From: Mucilaginibacter sp.
GTDB taxonomy: Bacteria > Bacteroidota > Bacteroidia > Sphingobacteriales > Sphingobacteriaceae
Reading direction: 5' to 3'
DNA: 64,000 nt
NCBI RefSeq assembly: GCF_025359345.1
Contig: NZ_JANYGQ010000033.1
Coordinates: forward strand, 186,001 to 250,000
Every line of letters begins with the position of its first letter. The stretch's first letter is position 1. Under the pieces are notes generated by a model. It made no database searches, had not been told where the DNA came from, and saw only the letters and a program-made list of their open reading frames with translations. The translations under genes were made by a program, and so were the position numbers. Below, one piece after another: positions 28,901 through 37,561 of the stretch.

Positions 28901-29659
28901 ATGCGCTGCAGATATATCATATTGGCATTTATTTGTTTGTGCCTTGGCCTTAATGCCTCGGCGCAGGATAGCTTTGTGCTTAGGGGGGTAATATCCCGTA
29001 ACATAAGTGTAGAGCGACTTGCGCAGGTATTAATTACCAACTTACGCACAAAAAATGTGATGATGAGCGATGAGCTGGGGTGGTTTTCTATTAACGCTGC
29101 TATTGGCGATACGCTGCTGTTTAATAAAAACAACTATACCGATCTGAAGGTGGTAGTTAAAGAAAAAGGCGACATCCCGGTTTATATGCAGCCGGTTATT
29201 CAGCTCGACCAGGTAACAATTAACGGGCAATCGAAAAAGCAGGAGTTGAATGATGTAATGAAGGACTACCACAGGCAGGGAATTTATTATAACGGGAAGC
29301 CGCCGGTACTGTCATTTCTAACATCGCCATTAACAGGCTTATATGAATTATTTGGAAAGGGCCCCGGCCAGGCCCGCCGCTTTGCAGCTTTCTCAAAAGG
29401 AGAGCTCGAATTTGCTGAAGTAAGGCGCCGCTATAACAGGGCAATGGTAATGCGGGTAACCAGTACCGATAGCACTACTGCTAAAGGTTTTATGGAATAT
29501 TACACCCCAAGCTACGAAGATCTGAAACAGTGGAACGATTACGAACTGATAAAACAGGTTAAGAAAAACTTCGAATATTATGAGAAGGCGCCTGACAGGA
29601 AGCAGTTGGAGCAATTGAACCGCCCGTCTTTAACACCAAAAGAAGAAAAACCTTTATAA
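28901..29659 (+). CDS. secreted protein with carboxypeptidase-like regulatory (CarboxypepD_reg-type) domain
   Basis: I prefer the ATG at 28901 because it gives a proper signal peptide (MRCRYIILAFICLCLGLNASAQ region) and a promoter box lies between it and the earlier ATG. The 252-residue product then has a beta-rich domain (about 25-110) like the CarboxypepD_reg-like domain that precedes TonB-dependent receptors: FVLRGVISRN, VLITNLRTKN, GWFSINAAIGDTL, and VTINGQSKKQ. The C-terminal half is helical and charged, without a known fold. No outer-membrane barrel follows, so this is a stand-alone member. Confidence 0.75.
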   Translation: MRCRYIILAFICLCLGLNASAQDSFVLRGVISRNISVERLAQVLITNLRTKNVMMSDELGWFSINAAIGDTLLFNKNNYTDLKVVVKEKGDIPVYMQPVIQLDQVTINGQSKKQELNDVMKDYHRQGIYYNGKPPVLSFLTSPLTGLYELFGKGPGQARRFAAFSKGELEFAEVRRRYNRAMVMRVTSTDSTTAKGFMEYYTPSYEDLKQWNDYELIKQVKKNFEYYEKAPDRKQLEQLNRPSLTPKEEKPL

Positions 29660-29705
29660 ACCGAAAGAAATTTCTTTTTACTATTCTTTAGGGTTGGGTT
29701 GCTGA

Positions 29706-30431
29706 TCAGATCCCTAAACTTTCACAGGCCTTTTCCGCAGCTAGTTTTTCCGCGTTCTTTTTACTGAACTCTTTACCCTGGCCCATTACCTCGCCATCAA
29801 TAATGGCCTGTATGGTAAATAACTTACTATTTTCGCCTTCAAGGTTGCCAACCAGGTAAAATGTAATGTCTTTACCGTGACGCTGGCACCACTCAATCAA
29901 CTTGCTTTTAAAGTTTGTTTCGGTTTGCTCAAGTGTGCGGATGTCAACATGCGCTTTGATGATGTGATTCACCAAAAAGTTCCTGGTAAAGTCGTAGCCT
30001 TTGTCGAGGTATACAGCACCTATAAGCGCTTCAAAGGCATCGCCAAGTAACGAACCCTGGCGCGATGAGTTGAGCATGCGGCTATCGTATTCAATCAGCT
30101 TATCAAAGCCCAATTTTCGTGCAAGCGCGTTAAGGTTATTGCGGCTAACTATTTTGGAGCGCAATTCGGTTAAAAAGCCTTCGTCCTCATAAGGATAAAG
30201 TTTAAAAAGTACTTCGGCAACAACACTGCCGAGCACTGCATCGCCTAAAAACTCAAGCCTTTCGTTGCTGTTTTTAACTCCCTTTTTTATGTTTTGGGCA
30301 ACAGATTTATGACGAAAGGCAAGTTTGTATAACGACAAATTGCCCGGTACAAAACCGAGCAAATTTTTTAAAACCTTTACGTATTTTCTGTTGGGAGATA
30401 GGTATAGTTTGTAAAAACGACTTATAGGCAT
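29706..30431 (-). CDS. rnc: ribonuclease III
   Basis: The 241-residue enzyme cleaves double-stranded RNA. The signature NERLEFLGDAVLG lies near residues 56-68, with catalytic acids Glu59 and Asp63 in it. A second acidic site is in LLGDAFEALIGAVYLD, and a C-terminal double-stranded RNA-binding domain spans about 170-240. It is the third gene of an acpP-fabF-rnc unit, 8 bases after fabF, an order common in bacteria. Confidence 0.96.
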   Translation of the reverse strand: MPISRFYKLYLSPNRKYVKVLKNLLGFVPGNLSLYKLAFRHKSVAQNIKKGVKNSNERLEFLGDAVLGSVVAEVLFKLYPYEDEGFLTELRSKIVSRNNLNALARKLGFDKLIEYDSRMLNSSRQGSLLGDAFEALIGAVYLDKGYDFTRNFLVNHIIKAHVDIRTLEQTETNFKSKLIEWCQRHGKDITFYLVGNLEGENSKLFTIQAIIDGEVMGQGKEFSKKNAEKLAAEKACESLGI

Positions 30432-30439
30432 CCAGTTAA

Positions 30440-31693
30440 TTATTCTTCGTACTTTTTAAATATCACAGAAGCATTGTGCCCGCCAAAACCAAATCCATTG
30501 CTTTGTGCTATTCTCACTTCGCGTTTTTGTGCCTTGTTGAACGTAAAATTAATTTTTGGATCAAAAGCCGGATCGTCGGTAAAATGGTTAATGGTTGGTG
30601 GAATTATACCGTTTTTAACAGCTAAAATAGCAGCAATTGCCTCAACAGCGCCAGCAGCTCCCAAAAGGTGCCCGGTCATTGATTTGGTTGAGCTGATATT
30701 TATGCGGTAAATGTCGTCGCCATAAACATCCTGTATAGCTTTCACTTCCTGCGGATCGCCGATAGGGGTTGATGTGCCGTGAACGTTTACATAGTCAATG
30801 TCGGCCGGTGTAATACCTGCATCTTCCAAAGCGTGGCGCATTACCAGCGCAGCACCTAATCCTTCAGGATGGGGAGCCGTCATATGGTAAGCATCTGCAC
30901 TCATGCCACCGCCAATCATTTCGGCATAAATTTTCGCACCGCGTCTTTTTGCGTGCTCCAATTCCTCCAAAATAATGGTTCCTGCACCTTCGCCAGCTAC
31001 AAAGCCATCCCTGTCCAGGTCAAACGGACGTGAGGCTGTTGCCGGGTCGTCATTACGGGTCGAAAGGGCATGCATGGCATTGAAACCGCCTATACCAGCT
31101 TCATTAATAATAGCTTCAGAGCCACCGCTGATAAACATATTAGCTTTACCCAGGCGGATATAGTTAAATGAATCTATCAGCGAATTATTTGACGATGCAC
31201 AGGCAGATACAGTTGAAAAATTTGGTCCCCGCAAACCGTATTTGATAGAGATATGCCCGGGGGCTATATCAGCAATCATTTTTGGGATAAAGAACGGGTT
31301 AAAACGTGGTGTGCCGTCGCCTTTGGCAAAATTCACAACCTCGTCTAAAAACGTTTTTAAACCACCGATACCTGAACCCCAGATAACCCCAATGCGGTTA
31401 ACATCAAGCTTGTCAAAATCCAGTCCGGCGTCTTTTACCGCTTCTTCTGTAGAAAATAATGCGTATTGAACAAAAGGATCAAGCTTCCGGGCGTCTTTGC
31501 GACCCAAAAAAGCGTCTGCATCGAAGTTTTTTACTTCACATGCAAATTTGGTTTTGAACTTTTCGGTATCAAAACTCTTAATTAAGGCAGCGCCACTCAC
31601 ACCATTTATCAATGATTCCCAATATTCGGGAACGGTATTGCCAATTGGGGTGAGTGCTCCAAGCCCGGTTACAACAACTCTTTTAAACTCCAT
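30440..31693 (-). CDS. fabF: beta-ketoacyl-ACP synthase II
   Basis: The 417-residue condensing enzyme extends acyl-ACP in fatty acid synthesis. The active-site triad is visible: Cys in VSACASSNNS, His in VNVHGTSTPIGD and His in TGHLLGAAGAVEA. The C-terminal GFGFGGHNAS loop is typical. It lies 21 bases downstream of acpP, its substrate carrier, and 8 bases upstream of rnc, so the three genes share a transcript. Length is normal. Confidence 0.97.
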   Translation of the reverse strand: MEFKRVVVTGLGALTPIGNTVPEYWESLINGVSGAALIKSFDTEKFKTKFACEVKNFDADAFLGRKDARKLDPFVQYALFSTEEAVKDAGLDFDKLDVNRIGVIWGSGIGGLKTFLDEVVNFAKGDGTPRFNPFFIPKMIADIAPGHISIKYGLRGPNFSTVSACASSNNSLIDSFNYIRLGKANMFISGGSEAIINEAGIGGFNAMHALSTRNDDPATASRPFDLDRDGFVAGEGAGTIILEELEHAKRRGAKIYAEMIGGGMSADAYHMTAPHPEGLGAALVMRHALEDAGITPADIDYVNVHGTSTPIGDPQEVKAIQDVYGDDIYRINISSTKSMTGHLLGAAGAVEAIAAILAVKNGIIPPTINHFTDDPAFDPKINFTFNKAQKREVRIAQSNGFGFGGHNASVIFKKYEE

Positions 31694-31714
31694 TTACTAG
31701 GTTTGGGGGAGTTC

Positions 31715-31951
31715 TTATTTAACGTTTTTTTCAAGGTAAGCAACAGCCTGACCTACTGTACCGATAGTTTCGGCCTGGTCATCAGGTATAGCCACGTTAA
31801 ATTCCTTTTCAAACTCCATGATTAATTCCACGGTGTCCAACGAGTCAGCACCAAGATCATTGGTGAAGCTAGCTTCGGGTGTTACTTCACTTTCGTCAAC
31901 ACCTAATTTTTCTACGATAATAGCTTTTACTCTTGAAGCGATATCAGACAT
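31715..31951 (-). CDS. acpP: acyl carrier protein
   Basis: The 78-residue acidic protein carries the phosphopantetheine attachment motif [10 protein letters not shown] with its Ser near residue 37. It is the carrier for fatty acid intermediates and heads the acpP-fabF-rnc operon. A possible -7 box (TACTTTTG on the minus strand, 32097-32090) lies upstream and overlaps the start of the divergent IPExxxVDY gene. Confidence 0.98.
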   Translation of the reverse strand: MSDIASRVKAIIVEKLGVDESEVTPEASFTNDLGADSLDTVELIMEFEKEFNVAIPDDQAETIGTVGQAVAYLEKNVK

Positions 31952-32089
31952 AGTCTTACAGTTTAAATGATTAAATAAAATTCAGTGCAAAGGAAAAATA
32001 AATTCTGTTAATTATCAAATCTAAAAACATTTGCATTATATGCAACAATATTTTATTGCATCTGTTTCGATTTTGTATTTTTACCGGCG

Positions 32090-32097
32090 CAAAAGTA
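32090..32097 (-). promoter_or_regulatory. candidate -7 box of acpP (TACTTTTG, then CGC)
   Basis: This is a perfect TAnnTTTG match on the minus strand, followed by CGC like the boxes at 3606, 23094 and 28062. It ends one base before the ATG of the divergent gene at 32098, so the two promoters overlap. The -33 position is AAAA, not TTTG. Confidence 0.4.
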
Positions 32098-32523
32098 ATG
32101 ATTTTGAACAGGAAATTTTTAAAGTTTGAGATCGATCTTGATTTTGTTCTCATTGCGGTTACCACATCACTAAAAGACTATCGCGTTTGTTATCTCATTA
32201 ACAAGGCTTTAAGCTTTAATTTGATAAAAATTCCCGACCTTGAAGTTGATATTCATCATGGTGCTGAGCCTGTTTTATTCTCCATATACCACTATAATTG
32301 GGAGGCCAGCGAGACGGATTTTTACTTTATCGGCAATAAAGGGTCGGATGGTTACCTGGTACCGGAGATGCGAAAGGCGGATTATTTTTTGTTGATAAAA
32401 AATTATATTGATGAAAATGATCTGGAAAGCCTTATTTCGGCCATTAATAAGGTGCCCGAAATTGTTGCCGCAGTAAAGATTGATCCTAAAAAAATAAAAT
32501 CACGCGAAAATCTCTTATTTTAG
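32098..32523 (+). CDS. IPExxxVDY family protein
   Basis: The start at 32098 is preferred over the in-frame ATG at 32056 because family members begin just before the FLKFEIDLDFVLIAVTTSLKDYR segment. This gives 141 residues. The protein is small, soluble and confined to Bacteroidota; function unknown. It has the family core CYLINKALSFNLIKI followed by DLEVDI and a FSIYHY strand. It is divergent from acpP and lies 66 bases before pyruvate kinase, so it may be co-transcribed with pyk. Confidence 0.85.
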   Translation: MILNRKFLKFEIDLDFVLIAVTTSLKDYRVCYLINKALSFNLIKIPDLEVDIHHGAEPVLFSIYHYNWEASETDFYFIGNKGSDGYLVPEMRKADYFLLIKNYIDENDLESLISAINKVPEIVAAVKIDPKKIKSRENLLF

Positions 32524-32589
32524 CGCAAATTTTTAAAAGTGTTATAGGTACACTCAACACGCCTGTAAGCCAGTATTAACCCTACAAAT

Positions 32590-34023
32590 ATGAAATTATA
32601 TTATAACCGAACTAAAATTGTTGCCACAATGGGCCCCGCTTCGGCAAAAAAAGATGTTTTGCTGGCCATGATCCAGGCTGGTGTTAACATTTGTCGCTTA
32701 AACTTTTCGCACGGTAAAGCGCAGGACCATAAAGCAGTAATTGATACTATTCGCGAAATAAATGCAGAATATAAAACCAACGTTGGCATATTAGCCGATT
32801 TGCAGGGCCCAAAAATCCGCATTGGCCTGGTTAAAGATGGCGGCATACACCTGGTTAACGGAACCTCAATAAATATTACCACCCACGAGCTTATAGGTGA
32901 CGATAACCAGATATACATTACCTACCCCACATTTCCACAGGATGTAAAAGCCGACGAAATTATTTTGCTGGATGATGGTAAAATACAAATGCGGGTTATC
33001 AGCACCAACAGGGTGGACACGGTTGTTTGCGAAGTGGTGCATGGTGGCATTTTAACATCGCGCAAGGGCGTTAACCTGCCAAATACCAAGGTGTCGATCC
33101 CAAGCTTAACCGAAGAAGATATTGAGAACCTTAAGTATGCGTTGGAATGGGATGTTGATTGGGTGGGTCTTTCGTTTGTGCGTACCGGCCAGGATATACT
33201 GGAACTTAAAAAGATTATTGCCGAAAGCGGTAAAGCCGCCAAAGTAATTGCCAAGGTTGAGAAGCCGGAAGCTATTGATAATATAGATGAAATTATAGCT
33301 GCTACTGATGGCGTTATGGTTGCCCGCGGCGACCTTGGCGTTGAAATGCCGCTTGAAGAAGTGCCTTTGTTACAAAAAATGATTGCCCGCAAATGCCGCC
33401 TGGCATCAAAACCGGTAATTGTGGCAACGCAGATGCTGGAGTCGATGATAACCACCCCGCGCCCTACCCGTGCTGAAGTGAATGACGTGGCCAACTCTGT
33501 GCTTGACGGTGCAGACGCAGTAATGCTAAGCGGTGAAACGTCAGTAGGGGAGTTCCCGGTTATAGTTATTGAAACTATGGCCAAAATTATACGTAACGTT
33601 GAAGAACTGGGGTATCCTTTCAACAGCAAGAGTGACGTTACAGATGCTTCGTCGCCCGATTACCTGAGTAATGCGCTTTGCGGATCGGCAGTGTACCTGG
33701 CCGAGCACACCAATGCAGCCGGTATCGTTTCTATGACTACCTCGGGCTATACTGCCTTTGAAATATCGAGCTATAGGCCAAAAGCAGGTACCTATATCTT
33801 CACTGCCAACAAGCACCTGTTAAATGCATTAAGTTTGTTATGGGGTGTACATACTTTTTATTATGATAAAGATGAAAGTACCGACCAAACTATTGCTGAT
33901 GTAAACAATATGCTTAAAGAAGCCAGCCTGGTACAGGAAGGTGATGTGGTAATTAACACAGCGTCGGTGCCAATTTCGAAAAAGGCGAAAACAAATATGC
34001 TGAAGGTTACTGTGGTTGATTAA
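32590..34023 (+). CDS. pyk: pyruvate kinase
   Basis: The 477-residue glycolytic enzyme makes pyruvate and ATP from phosphoenolpyruvate and ADP. It begins with RTKIVATMGPAS. It has the catalytic Lys segment IAKVEKPEAIDNIDEI, the metal-binding MVARGDLGVEMP and the ATQMLESM loop. Length and domain order (A, B, A, C) are standard. A strong terminator follows at 34051. Confidence 0.98.
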   Translation: MKLYYNRTKIVATMGPASAKKDVLLAMIQAGVNICRLNFSHGKAQDHKAVIDTIREINAEYKTNVGILADLQGPKIRIGLVKDGGIHLVNGTSINITTHELIGDDNQIYITYPTFPQDVKADEIILLDDGKIQMRVISTNRVDTVVCEVVHGGILTSRKGVNLPNTKVSIPSLTEEDIENLKYALEWDVDWVGLSFVRTGQDILELKKIIAESGKAAKVIAKVEKPEAIDNIDEIIAATDGVMVARGDLGVEMPLEEVPLLQKMIARKCRLASKPVIVATQMLESMITTPRPTRAEVNDVANSVLDGADAVMLSGETSVGEFPVIVIETMAKIIRNVEELGYPFNSKSDVTDASSPDYLSNALCGSAVYLAEHTNAAGIVSMTTSGYTAFEISSYRPKAGTYIFTANKHLLNALSLLWGVHTFYYDKDESTDQTIADVNNMLKEASLVQEGDVVINTASVPISKKAKTNMLKVTVVD

Positions 34024-34050
34024 GGCTGTTGTAAGAGTTATAAATATTAT

Positions 34051-34090
34051 AAAGGTTGTATAGTTTAAGCTATACAACCTTTCTTTTTTA
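34051..34090 (+). terminator. terminator of pyruvate kinase
   Basis: A perfect 13-bp stem (34051-34063 with 34070-34082) and 6-base loop are followed by CTTTTTT. The stem is built from GGTTGTATAG, words also found in the inverted repeat at 45793-45860. The rest of the 463-base gap 34024-34486 is AT-rich, without a credible ORF or RNA gene, except for the palindrome at 34453-34474. Confidence 0.85.
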
Positions 34091-34452
34091 ACGCCTGTAA
34101 CGTTTGAAATTTTTACAATCTTAGTAAATCTCAGCCTTGCAAGCTTTTACTTTAAGCTTATCTAATTTGGCGAAATAGTAATCCCAGCAAATTCTTAATG
34201 TTGTCATATTGTAACTTTTTTGTTATCAAATAGACTACAATAACGAAGCCAAAGTTTAATTAGTATTAACAATTATAAATGGATTGTACCAATCAACCGG
34301 CATTGTGTGATTTGAATCGCTATGGTGTTTGGTATTTATAGACAGTGAATTACATTCCTGCAAGGTGTTTTTTCCACATTACACTACCCATCCTATCAAC
34401 TTTATAAACAACTTTAAAAATCAATTTAAAAAATCTGCACATTTGCATATCT

Positions 34453-34474
34453 GCATTCCGCACGTGCGGGATGC
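34453..34474. promoter_or_regulatory. 22-bp palindrome centred on CCGCACGTGCGG
   Basis: An 11-bp half-site and its complement match at 10 of 11 positions around the centre 34463/34464. It ends 12 bases before the ATG of the phosphoserine phosphatase fusion. CACATTTG at 34437-34444, close to a -7 box, lies just upstream, so the palindrome may be at the very start of the message or may be a repressor site. Confidence 0.5.
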
Positions 34475-34486
34475 ATCAAATCAAGA

Positions 34487-35779
34487 ATGGATCAATACTT
34501 TATTATAGATTTCGACAGCACCTTTACACAGGTTGAGGCTTTGGACGAACTGGCCCGCATTTCACTGAGACACCACCCCGACCGCGAAATCATATACAAA
34601 CAAATAGAAGACTTAACCAATGCCAGCATGGAAGGCCGGCTGTCTTTTACCCAAAGTTTGGAAAATCGGGTTAAACTTCTGCAAGCCAACCGCGAGCATC
34701 TGAAGCAATTAATTACTCACTTAAAGAAAAAAGTTTCCACGTCGTTTAGCCGTAATACCGTATTTTTCAAAAATCATGCAGATGAAGTACTGATTGTGTC
34801 AGGCGGATTTAAGGAATTTATAATACCTGTGGTAACTGAGTACCACATAAAAAAGGAAAATATTTACGCCAATACCTTCGTGTTTGATGCCGATGGTAAC
34901 ATTATCGGCTACGACCGCGAAAACCCGCTAAGCCAGGAGGGCGGCAAGGTTAAGCTGCTAAAAGAATTAAACTTACCGGGCGATATATACGGTATAGGTG
35001 ATGGCTATTCGGATTTTCAATTGAAAGAATCTGGAATGATTAAGAAGTTTTTCGCTTTCACCGAAAATATCGAGCGCAAATCCGTTGCGGAAAAAGCCGA
35101 CCATATTACACCCAGTTTCGACGAGTTTTTGTTTATCAATAAGTTGCCGCGGGCAATATCATACCCTAAAAATCGCATTAAATGTTTGGTGGTGGGCGAT
35201 GTAGAGGAAGAGGCCCTGGCTCAAATGAAAAAGGAAGGCTATAACATCCGCCATCGTGATAGCATAGACGAAAAATACCTTGAAGAAGCCGGCATATTAT
35301 TTTGTGACGAGGCACATCAGCCTACGCCGGACCAAGTGCAAAATGCAGGCCGGTTGAAGGTAATCGGTATTTTCGGTAGAATAAATAGTCGCAAACTTGC
35401 CGAAACTGCATGCGAAAACGGCGTTATCATTTTTGACGACCCCAAGAACAATCCGCGTAATGATGACTTTATCCCCAAAAGGGTAATGGCATTTATGAAC
35501 GAGGGAAAAACCCATACCAGCTGCAATTTCCCAGATTTGCAGCCGCCGCGCGTAAGCAATGCACACCGCTTAATACACATTCACAAAAACGTGCCGGGTA
35601 TATTGGCTAAAATCAACGACGTGTTTGCCCGTCACAATATTAATATAGTAGGCGAGTTTTTGGTGACCAACCCGCAAATAGGCTACGTTATCACCGATGT
35701 TAACACAGGATATGATACAGAAGTGTTAAACGAATTGAAAGCGATAGAACATACCATTAAGTTTAGGTTGCTATATTAG
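34487..35779 (+). CDS. phosphoserine phosphatase fused to a SerA remnant and ACT domain
   Basis: The 430-residue protein has an N-terminal HAD phosphatase domain (1-215) with every motif: DFDST nucleophile at residues 8-12 (Asp8, Asp10), VSGGF, a GGK lysine and GIGDGYSD. The middle (about 225-345) resembles the substrate-binding half of 3-phosphoglycerate dehydrogenase (ENGVIIFDDPKNNPR, RLKVIGIFGRI) but the NAD-binding Rossmann core is missing. The C-terminus (about 355-430) is a SerA-type ACT domain (HRLIHIHKNVPGILAKIND). It should hydrolyse phosphoserine and may be controlled by serine; dehydrogenase activity is not expected. The gene stands alone, 463 bases after pyk. Confidence 0.85.
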   Translation: MDQYFIIDFDSTFTQVEALDELARISLRHHPDREIIYKQIEDLTNASMEGRLSFTQSLENRVKLLQANREHLKQLITHLKKKVSTSFSRNTVFFKNHADEVLIVSGGFKEFIIPVVTEYHIKKENIYANTFVFDADGNIIGYDRENPLSQEGGKVKLLKELNLPGDIYGIGDGYSDFQLKESGMIKKFFAFTENIERKSVAEKADHITPSFDEFLFINKLPRAISYPKNRIKCLVVGDVEEEALAQMKKEGYNIRHRDSIDEKYLEEAGILFCDEAHQPTPDQVQNAGRLKVIGIFGRINSRKLAETACENGVIIFDDPKNNPRNDDFIPKRVMAFMNEGKTHTSCNFPDLQPPRVSNAHRLIHIHKNVPGILAKINDVFARHNINIVGEFLVTNPQIGYVITDVNTGYDTEVLNELKAIEHTIKFRLLY

Positions 35780-35780
35780 A

Positions 35781-35859
35781 GTTCATGGTTGATAGTTCAT
35801 AGCCGTTACAGCCAAACTGCATATTGCCGCGTCGGTTTTGCCATGAACTATGAACCATA
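35781..35859. repeat. GTTCATGGTT-type inverted repeat
   Basis: The arm at 35781-35802 matches the complement of 35842-35859 at about 16 of 19 positions, with a third related word to about 35870. It fills the spacer between the convergent phosphatase fusion and universal stress protein genes. It shares words with 26466-26520. Confidence 0.65.
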
Positions 35860-35861
35860 AT

Positions 35862-36335
35862 CTATGAACTAAATGGCACCACCAGCACCGGTACTTCTGA
35901 ATGACGCACCACGTGTTCGGCTACACTTCCCATTAGCAACCTGTCGAGCCCGCTGCGGCTGTGGGTACCTATAACTACCAGGTCGGCGCCAAATTCTTTG
36001 CTGCAATTGATTATGCCATCGGCGGTGGAGCCATATTCCGTAAAGTGTGTTACCGGCATGTCGGCGCCAAATTTTTTAATAATGTTTTCTACAATCGTGC
36101 CCGCATGACTTTTCTGGATGTCCATTATTTCCATATCTTCAGCTATTGTAGAGGCCATACCTGCGCCCAATAAAGGGTCGATTCCTGCGGAGGTTTGAGG
36201 TATCAGCATTGGTTCAATAATATTTACCACACCAACTTCGGCATTAAATTTATGTGCTAAATCAAAACCATATTCGGCGGCATGGTCGGCGTACTTGCTG
36301 TCGTCTATGCCTATAAGTATTTTGCTGATTTTCAT
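35862..36335 (-). CDS. universal stress protein (UspA family)
   Basis: The 157-residue single-domain protein starts with the ILIGIDDSKYADHAAEYG strand-helix. It ends with the ATP-binding loop GTHSRSGLDRLLMGSVAEH, matching the G-x2-G-x9-G-S/T pattern of ATP-binding UspA proteins. It is cytoplasmic and probably involved in stress or growth-arrest responses. It stands alone on the minus strand, convergent with the phosphatase fusion and divergent from the dioxygenase gene. Confidence 0.93.
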   Translation of the reverse strand: MKISKILIGIDDSKYADHAAEYGFDLAHKFNAEVGVVNIIEPMLIPQTSAGIDPLLGAGMASTIAEDMEIMDIQKSHAGTIVENIIKKFGADMPVTHFTEYGSTADGIINCSKEFGADLVVIGTHSRSGLDRLLMGSVAEHVVRHSEVPVLVVPFSS

Positions 36336-36452
36336 ATCTGGAAGGATTGGCTATAAATATAACAACAAACGGGCAACAATAAGTTTTGTTTATACTGATA
36401 TTTTAACCCAGTCGCTTAAGCCTATCGACTCCCGACTTAGAACTTTTCTTCC

Positions 36453-36460
36453 TACATTTG
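36453..36460 (+). promoter_or_regulatory. candidate -7 box (TACATTTG, then CCC-ATG)
   Basis: A perfect TAnnTTTG match sits 3 bases before the ATG at 36464, the same geometry as at yicC. No -33 TTTG is seen. It implies a leaderless message if used. Confidence 0.35.
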
Positions 36461-36463
36461 CCC

Positions 36464-37420
36464 ATGCATTTCTCTCCCGAAATTGAAGAACGCCTGGCAC
36501 AGCTGCAGGAAAAATATGAAGCCATGGGACAGGACATGGTGTCCTATCTTGATGGCTTGCTTTTCGCCGACTTTTTAACTTATTGGGATTATATCCACCT
36601 GGATACCCTTTTAAGCTTGCAAAGCCCAAAAACGCCGTTCCCGGATGAGGAGATTTTCATCATGTACCACCAGATTACCGAACTATATTTTAAGCTGGTA
36701 TTGCATGAGTGTAAGCAGATCACGGCAGCGCAGCCTTTAACCCCGGTATTTTTTACAGCCCGGCTGAAGCGCATCAACCAATACTTTGAGGCTTTAACAA
36801 CATCGTTTGGTATTATGGTTGATGGTATGGAGAAGGAACAGTTTTTAAAGTTCCGGATGTCACTCCTTCCGGCAAGCGGCTTCCAGTCAGGCCAGTACAG
36901 GATGATTGAAATTTATGCCACCGACTTCATAAACCTGGTTGCTAAAGATAAACGCGCGGAGTTAGGGGCCGCATCTATTGAAGAGCAGTTTGAGTATATC
37001 TACTGGAAGTTTGGAGCAACGGAACTTTCAACCGGTAAAAAAACCTTAACGCTTAAACAGTTCGAGAAAAAATATGCTGCAACCTTCATCAGTCTCGGCA
37101 AGGCCAATGCCACGAGTAATTTTTATTCGTTATATCATCAATTAAAAGCCAATGGATTGGCTACGCCGGAACTTGAGGCGGAGTTAAAACAGCTTGACGT
37201 AAATGTAAATGTAAACTGGCCGCTGGTGCATTACAAATCGGCCGTACGGTACCTTAACCGTGAGCCGGAAGAAATTAAAGCAACTGGCGGCACTAACTGG
37301 CAGAAATACCTGCCTCCCCGTTTTCAGAAACGTATCTTTTATCCATCGCTTTGGAATGAACAGGAGTTTGAAAACTGGGGGAAGGCCTGGGTCGAGAAAG
37401 TGCTCAAAGAATTCAGGTAG
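36464..37420 (+). CDS. tryptophan 2,3-dioxygenase family protein
   Basis: I take the ATG at 36464; a TTG two codons upstream is open but unlikely. The 318-residue protein has family landmarks: YLTYWDY-like FLTYWDYIHLDTLL near residue 35, FIMYHQITELYFKLVLHE with the haem-proximal region, and SGFQSGQYRMIEI. Tryptophan 2,3-dioxygenases open the indole ring of Trp using haem and oxygen. Here the usual ELWFK is ELYFK. No other kynurenine pathway gene is nearby, so the substrate is assigned by family only. Confidence 0.87.
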   Translation: MHFSPEIEERLAQLQEKYEAMGQDMVSYLDGLLFADFLTYWDYIHLDTLLSLQSPKTPFPDEEIFIMYHQITELYFKLVLHECKQITAAQPLTPVFFTARLKRINQYFEALTTSFGIMVDGMEKEQFLKFRMSLLPASGFQSGQYRMIEIYATDFINLVAKDKRAELGAASIEEQFEYIYWKFGATELSTGKKTLTLKQFEKKYAATFISLGKANATSNFYSLYHQLKANGLATPELEAELKQLDVNVNVNWPLVHYKSAVRYLNREPEEIKATGGTNWQKYLPPRFQKRIFYPSLWNEQEFENWGKAWVEKVLKEFR

Positions 37421-37561
37421 ATTAACTAATGGATTTTAACCGGGCATCCTGACAAAATTCATTTTCCAATTGTAAAAAAAATCGGCAATGGCTTGTGAAT
37501 CATCTACTATGAGCAAAAATTTTCCTACCTTGCCATTTTTCGAATTAAATACACTAAGGCC

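Noticed and set aside
32922-33629. Long minus-strand ORF (235 codons) opposite pyruvate kinase
   Set aside because: The product is Ser/Thr/Ile-rich without motifs, and the plus strand encodes an unambiguous pyruvate kinase.
34024-34486. Possible small RNA or riboswitch in the 463-base gap before the phosphatase fusion
   Set aside because: Apart from the pyk terminator and the palindrome I could not fold a convincing conserved structure by eye; a covariance search would be needed.
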